Shown piece after piece: positions 32,485-35,960 of a stretch of 35,960 nt of DNA (positions are counted from its first letter, which is position 1; each line of letters opens with the position of its first letter). A model generated the notes under the pieces. That model searched no databases, had not been told where the DNA came from, and worked only from the letters and a program-made list of their open reading frames with translations. Location of the stretch: positions 2,448 to 38,407 of the forward strand of contig JADFQH010000003.1 in the NCBI GenBank assembly GCA_022561895.1, written 5' to 3'. The stretch is from Methanobacteriota archaeon (GTDB taxonomy: Archaea; Halobacteriota; Halobacteria; Halobacteriales; Halalkalicoccaceae). A program made the position numbers and the translations under genes.

Positions 32485-32565
32485 TAAGGACTGTTGGAAC
32501 TGTTTACCGGTGATCGCCAGTACGGGTCAGCGATTACCGGTACGGGACTACAACAGAACTTATGA
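32482..32565. repeat. Stop-codon double palindrome, copy C
   Basis: The third copy begins at the GlcD stop (TGATAAGG). Outer arms 32484-32499 and 32548-32563 pair imperfectly (12 of 16). Inner arms TACCGGTGATCGC and GCGATTACCGGTA pair at 12 of 13. The undisturbed GGGACTACAAC (32544-32554) shows what copy B looked like before its insertion. Confidence 0.75.
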
Positions 32566-32649
32566 GGGGAGAAGCTCCCATCAACGGTCATCGAACCCTC
32601 TCCCGTGGCTGAAATCCGCGAGTGCGCTCGACGACGATCGAGCTTCTCG

Positions 32650-32757
32650 TTATCGATCCGACCCGGTCCGAAGAAGAACGTCCACGATCGAGGTCTCGTC
32701 GCCGACGGGATGGACGAGAACCGGATTGAGGTCGAGTTCGGCTCGTGAACGTACGTG
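32650..32757 (-). pseudogene. C-terminal fragment of an ADP-forming acyl-CoA synthetase
   Basis: On the minus strand the frame reads RAELDLNPVLVHPVGDETS then IVDVLLRT and stops at TAA 32650-32652. This is the characteristic end (A-E-L-D-x-NPVLV) of the ATP-grasp domain of ADP-forming acetate-CoA ligase-type proteins. Only about 35 residues remain; the rest of the gene is absent from the window. Confidence 0.6.
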
Positions 32758-32957
32758 TCGATCACACTAGTCCCGTAGTGTGTGAAGCTGATCGGGAATC
32801 GTGCCCTCGTTCTCTCGGGTTCATGTGAGCGAGTTCAGCCAGCGACACGAGGTGGAGGACGCCTTAGAATACACCGACTAACGAGATGGTGCGCCTCCTG
32901 AGAGGGACGTTCTCGTATGTCCTACCGTATTGTGAACAGGTCATGTGCCATCGAGGG

Positions 32958-33131
32958 CTACTCCAGACCGACGTTCCGTTCGTGTTCCGCAGTCGCGACT
33001 CGTTCGATACTGTGGCCGAATATGATATGATGATCGATCGCGGCCGAGGTTGCTGCGGTAGGAGGGTCTCGTACCTCGACGGCTGTCTTCCATCCGCAAT
33101 GACAGCACACGAGGGTTTCTTTCTCGTCCAT
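32958..33131 (-). CDS. 57-residue zinc-finger protein
   Basis: A short frame with ATG 33131 and TAG 32958-32960. The sequence has a CxxC pair (Cys9, Cys12, in CCHCGW) followed about 22 residues later by HHIIFGH (His34/35, His40), a C2H2-like zinc site, then an ERVATAEHERN tail. TATAATAT on the minus strand (33151-33160) is centred 25 bases before the ATG, as for a leaderless gene, which supports expression. It lies alone among gene remnants. Small C2H2-type proteins are frequent in haloarchaea; function is unknown. Confidence 0.6.
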   Translation of the reverse strand: MDEKETLVCCHCGWKTAVEVRDPPTAATSAAIDHHIIFGHSIERVATAEHERNVGLE

Positions 33132-33150
33132 ATCTCTTGTTTGGACCTAG

Positions 33151-33160
33151 AGATATTATA
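33151..33160 (-). promoter_or_regulatory. TATA box of the 57-residue zinc-finger gene
   Basis: TATAATATCT on the minus strand is centred about 25 bases upstream of the ATG at 33131. Confidence 0.5.
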
Positions 33161-33212
33161 GCTACTGTTGGGATGATAAAGGTCTATAAGTCAACGGCGA
33201 GAAAGTCCCGTC

Positions 33213-33400
33213 CTGAGGCCGAAGGCCAAAGGGGCGTCGCCAGAACCGTCGGTTCTGGCTGCCAACCAGACGCCACGTGTCTGGGGACGTTGACGAGACG
33301 CTTCGCGTCTCGTTCGCACATCAGAAACGCGAAGCGTTTCTGAGGACGTTAACGAGAACGAAGTTCTCGTCCGCACACCAGAAATCAAAGATTTCTGGGG
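33213..33400. repeat. Tandem hairpin array with three-base loops
   Basis: At least five strong hairpins in tandem: CCAGAACC-GTC-GGTTCTGG (33240-33258), ACGAGACGC-TTC-GCGTCTCGT (33293-33313), TCAGAAACGC-GAA-GCGTTTCTGA (33321-33343), ACGAGAAC-GAA-GTTCTCGT (33352-33370), CCAGAAATC-AAA-GATTTCTGG (33378-33398). A weaker CCAGAC/GTCTGG pair is at 33266-33284. CAGA-type and ACGAGA-type hairpins alternate with a period of about 55-59 bases, joined by GGACGTTGACGA-like and CGCACA linkers. The same linker and hairpins occur at the 3' end of tnpB, so this is probably the 3' relic of a lost TnpB element. Confidence 0.7.
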
Positions 33401-33476
33401 ACGGTGACGAATCGCGTACTGCACGGGGATCAGCCGACGACGATTGCCGGCTGGATATTTCACGGAAGCGATACTC

Positions 33477-33602
33477 CTACTCGGTATGTTCCTCAGTCCA
33501 TTCTTGGATCAACCTCCGTACAATCTCGGCTTTCGTTGCATCCACATCGATTACAGCCTTCGAGAACTCTCGGTGTAGATCTTCGTCTAAGTCAACGGCG
33601 TT
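33477..33602 (-). pseudogene. Ribbon-helix-helix protein fragment
   Basis: Minus-strand codons read AVDLDEDLHREFSKAVIDVD then ATKAEIVRRLIQEW and stop at TAG 33477-33479. The strand-helix-helix pattern is that of a CopG/ParG-like ribbon-helix-helix domain, as in antitoxins and plasmid partition regulators. The start codon region is replaced by TnpB sequence at about 33600, so the gene is cut. No toxin gene is next to it. Confidence 0.5.
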
Positions 33603-33791
33603 CGCAAATCCGAACGCGACACCTCGAAGACCTGCTCGGTCTGTGGGACGAAAGCCGACCGCCAGCGCGTTGAGCGTGGGTTGTACGTCTGTGACGACTG
33701 CGGATTGGTTGCGAACGCCGATGTTAACGGAGCCAAGAACATCCGAGAGAAAGCAAAAGTACTCCCGAATCTCGCCGCTGATGGCGGTTGA
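33591..33791 (+). pseudogene. TnpB C-terminal fragment
   Basis: After an in-frame TAA (33588-33590) the frame reads SERDTSKTCSVCGTKADR, then YVCDDCGLVANADVNGAKN and stops at TGA 33789-33791. The zinc finger (CSVC, CDDC) and the last RuvC Asp in NADVNGAKNI identify the end of a second TnpB of a different subgroup from the intact one. Downstream hairpins GGAAATC-TTC-GATTTCC (about 33820-33836) and AAAATGCC-GAA-GGCATTTT (about 33850-33869), and CCTCACCG-TTTA-CGGCGAGG (about 33967-33986), look like its element's 3' structured end. Confidence 0.7.
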
Positions 33792-34019
33792 GATAGGGAC
33801 AACGGCTGGATGGCATCTCGGAAATCTTCGATTTCCGAGGACTCGTCAAAAATGCCGAAGGCATTTTTGAGACAGCCAGCGGTGCGCCTGTTCGATATAT
33901 CCACGGGTGGGTTTCACCCGAGAGAACAGACGACTCGCGAACCATAATATCCCAACGCTGGGGAAACCTCACCGTTTACGGCGAGGAGGCTGTCATAAGT
34001 CAATGACCCCCGGACATGA

Positions 34020-34511
34020 TCAGACCATCTCGTTCTGCCCGCGGATCTGCGTGATGCAGGGGGCAAATCCGTGCTCTTTGTAGCGTTCGTACAATCGCGC
34101 CAGTTGCTCGCGCTCGGGGACCGACACGCAAAGCGTCCACCGGCCATCGCTCGCGCTGGCGGCTTGCAGCGTCGCTTCCTCGCTACAAACTGCGTTGATC
34201 CGCTCTCGTGCCTGCTCGTCCCATTTGATCCGATACAGCCACTCGTCTTCGTTGTCGAGGACGAGCGAACACGCGGCAATATCCGGATCGTCGATGAGCA
34301 GGCTCCCCGCCTCGATCCGCTCCGTCCCGTGGACCCAGATCGACGGCCATGTGTGCTCGCCACCGTATGCAGTGGTTCTCGCGGGTTCGACCGTTACTAA
34401 CTCGAACCGGCTCAGCGTTCGATCGAGGACGAACTCCCGACTGGGAAGCTCGAACTCAAAGACGCTACCCGCCGTTGAATCCGCATACCGTGGATTCGTT
34501 CGCGATGACAT
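34020..34511 (-). pseudogene. Bat-like HTH-10 regulator lacking its DNA-binding end
   Basis: From ATG 34511 (a GTG at 34523 is also open) the product reads VFEFELPSREFVLDRTL, WPSIWVHGTERIEAG, CSLVLDNEDEWLYRIKWDE and TLCVSVPEREQLARLYERYKEHG. This is the sensor-like domain found before the HTH-10 motif in haloarchaeal bacterio-opsin-activator-like regulators. The normal C-terminal HTH-10 (about 55 residues) is missing; the frame ends with GQNEMV at TGA 34020, next to the 3' end of the TnpB relic. Truncation by that element is the likely cause. A dominant-negative or orphan sensor role is possible but unsupported. Confidence 0.65.
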
Positions 34512-34631
34512 GGAGATGACCACTCACCGTTAGCTATCTCCTCGATCCACAACCCCGCTCTCCCTAACATACGAAAGTCAAAATCCCGACGTGCCTAGAC
34601 TGTTAGGTTGCGGGGTGCTCCACGTCGCAAA

Positions 34632-34867
34632 TCAGAGATTTACTCGCCCGACGAGGCTCACGCCTCGTCGAATCGCGCAAGGCAATACCTTGCTGACCCG
34701 ACGAATCTTACGATTCGTCGAACACACGGCTGGAGATCCGTTGGCTTGACGAAGCTCACGCTTCGTCGAACACCGGGGAGCAAAGCTCAGCTTGCACGAT
34801 GAGGCTTACGCCTCATCGAACAGCGCAAGACGATGCCTTGCTCGCCCGACGAAACTACGTTTCGTCG
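34632..34867 (-). repeat. 50-bp-period hairpin array with GNRA loops at the 3' end of the Bat-like gene
   Basis: Five hairpins begin at 34649, 34699, 34747, 34797 and 34847. Plus-strand left arms are CGACGAGGC, CGACGAATC, TGACGAAGC, CGATGAGGC and CGACGAAAC, each followed by its own complement. Read on the minus strand (the sense of the gene) the loops are GTGA, GTAA, GTGA, GTAA and GTA. Each 50-base unit also holds a smaller hairpin (for example GCAAGG/CCTTGC at 34677-34693). The last unit includes the final codons and TAG stop of the regulator gene. Stems vary but complementarity is kept. Confidence 0.8.
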
Positions 34868-35960
34868 AACACCATCTCGAAGATCTTGCGCTGGCTCGCC
34901 CGCAGGTGCTGTATGAACGTCGGCTGAGAGATACCTAATGAAGCGGTGACCTCTTGGCCCGTACTCTCACGCGGGGACTCGAAAAAGCCACTCAGATACG
35001 CCGTCCTGAGGACCTCCTGTTGGCGCTCGGTGAGGCGCTCTTCGAAGGCCGTCCGTAGCTCGTGGCGGGTCGTTGCCGGTCGATCACGACTACGGCGCGC
35101 GAGCAGTTCCGTTTGGGGGTACTGCCCCTGGAGAGTTTCGATGAACTCGCGGGTTTCGGTGGTGGCGGGAAGATCGATAATGGCCCTCCCACTGTCGCCG
35201 TCGATACTGAGCGAGCGGATCGCACCGTCCCGCTCGATGAGCACCATCGGGAGCGACCGCCCGGAACAGACGGCCTTGAACGCCGAGTTCTCGCCGTGAT
35301 CCGCGAGACAGGTCAGTTCCTCGATGGCGATCGAGTGCGCTCCGTGCGTCAGGATCTCCTCGATCGACGCGCCGCGTGCGGTAAAGAAGATCTGTGCGGT
35401 CCCGTCCGATCCGGGAACGAGCCCCTCGAACTCGATCCGACAGCCCGTCTCCCCTGCGAGCCGGCAGAGAACGTCCTCGGGCGCTGAAATCCGGAGTTCG
35501 AGTTCGGCGACGCTGTCGGTCTGGAGCGTTCGTTTCGTCTCGACGGTGTCGATGGCGTGGGCGATCGTCTCGCCGAGTTCAGCGAGGACGGTGTAATCGC
35601 GCTCGTCGGACTGGGGACAGCTCGCATAGACGGTCAAAACGCCGTAAGGCGACTTCTCGTACACCAGCGGGATCGCAACACAGGAGCGAACGCCTTCCGC
35701 GAGCGTCTCCTCGCGCCACGGGGCGAACGTCGGATCGGTGAGGATGTCCTCCGTGACCTGTAGCTCGCCCGTTCGCAGTGCGGTGCCGATCGGCCCTGTA
35801 GAGCCCTCGTCGGTCGCGATTGAAAGGCCTTCGAGATACTCGCTGTCGACGCCGGCCCACTCCTGTGGCACGACTGTGTTGGACCGTGTGTCGTACTGGC
35901 CGATCCACGCAAACGCATAGAGATCCGAACCGGCGAGTCGCTCACAGACGGTCCGATTGA
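34855..35960 (-). CDS. GAF / HTH-10 (Bat-like) transcriptional regulator, 5' end outside the window
   Basis: The frame is open to the right edge of the window, so the N-terminus is missing. Visible parts are a GAF-type sensor domain (VCERLAGSDLYAFAWIGQY, TGPIGTALRTGE, CVAIPLVYEKSPYGVLTVYA), then the bacterio-opsin-activator associated domain (ISAPEDVLCRLAGETGCRIEFEG region and AFKAVCSGRSLPMVLIERDG). It ends with the HTH-10 motif LTERQQEVLRTAYLSGFFE to ISQPTFIQHLRASQRKI. It would bind DNA and switch genes in response to a small ligand, light or oxygen. Its targets are unknown. The stop codon lies in the last unit of the hairpin array, so the array is likely its 3' untranslated region. Confidence 0.88.
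   Translation of the reverse strand, partial: NRTVCERLAGSDLYAFAWIGQYDTRSNTVVPQEWAGVDSEYLEGLSIATDEGSTGPIGTALRTGELQVTEDILTDPTFAPWREETLAEGVRSCVAIPLVYEKSPYGVLTVYASCPQSDERDYTVLAELGETIAHAIDTVETKRTLQTDSVAELELRISAPEDVLCRLAGETGCRIEFEGLVPGSDGTAQIFFTARGASIEEILTHGAHSIAIEELTCLADHGENSAFKAVCSGRSLPMVLIERDGAIRSLSIDGDSGRAIIDLPATTETREFIETLQGQYPQTELLARRSRDRPATTRHELRTAFEERLTERQQEVLRTAYLSGFFESPRESTGQEVTASLGISQPTFIQHLRASQRKIFEMVFDET

Noticed and set aside
33477..33602. Working toxin-antitoxin locus
   Set aside because: Only a partial ribbon-helix-helix domain without a start, and no toxin gene beside it.
34632..34867. CRISPR array from the 50-base period
   Set aside because: The repeated unit itself varies between copies, spacers contain further hairpins rather than unique sequence, and it lies in the 3' region of a gene.

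Overview
The window looks like chromosomal DNA of a halophilic archaeon (class Halobacteria). The signs are strongly acidic predicted proteins, high GC with AT-rich gaps, TATA-type promoter boxes about 25-28 bases before many start codons (leaderless transcripts), Tat-dependent secretion signals, and typical haloarchaeal families: a GAF/HTH-10 (Bat-like) regulator, a Tat lipoprotein and small zinc-finger proteins. No rRNA, tRNA or CRISPR array was seen.

Layout. 1-7264 is a catabolic block: a gene remnant, a Tat-exported HpcH/HpaI-type aldolase, an amidase, then an FGGY sugar kinase divergent from a two-gene unit of 2-hydroxyacid dehydrogenase and class II (fuculose-phosphate type) aldolase. 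7264-8304 is a gene graveyard: a palindromic element, a chimeric biotin-carboxylase remnant, and a coiled-coil gene broken by a small TA-flanked element. 8360-10521 is a TetR-MATE efflux operon ending in a second palindrome, which itself carries a nested copy of the small element. 10847-18056 holds a lipoprotein, an LLM flavin oxidoreductase, a GT-C-like membrane protein, a thiolase fragment, a gamma-glutamyltranspeptidase and a DUF2071 protein.

18105-27181 is a coherent acyl-CoA catabolic locus. An IclR regulator with matching palindromes precedes a plus-strand operon (acyl-CoA dehydrogenase, MaoC hydratase, acetyl-CoA hydrolase/CoA-transferase family). A convergent minus-strand run holds a symporter small subunit, an SSF symporter, a previously unlisted 54-residue membrane protein, an enoyl-CoA hydratase, a zinc-ribbon protein and an MmgE/PrpD protein. 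The natural reading is uptake, CoA activation and oxidation of an organic acid; the substrate cannot be told from sequence.

27500-35960 is accessory and eroded: a hypothetical protein, a CBS-pair protein, an IS1341-type TnpB element abutting a 5'-truncated BASS transporter, a frameshifted GlcD-like oxidase followed by the third palindrome, fragments of an ADP-forming acyl-CoA synthetase, a TnpB and a ribbon-helix-helix protein, a truncated Bat-like regulator, and a Bat-like regulator running off the right end.

The most unusual signals are non-coding. (1) An approximately 80-bp double palindrome starts at the stop codon of three unrelated genes. (2) A small element with TA duplications has one insertion dated by the palindrome and another by restoration of a reading frame. 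(3) A 50-bp-period array of five hairpins at the 3' end of the Bat-like gene has stems that differ but stay complementary, and four of the five loops read GUGA or GUAA (GNRA) on the gene's own strand. (4) Related hairpin arrays with three-base loops lie at the 3' end of tnpB and at 33.2 kb.
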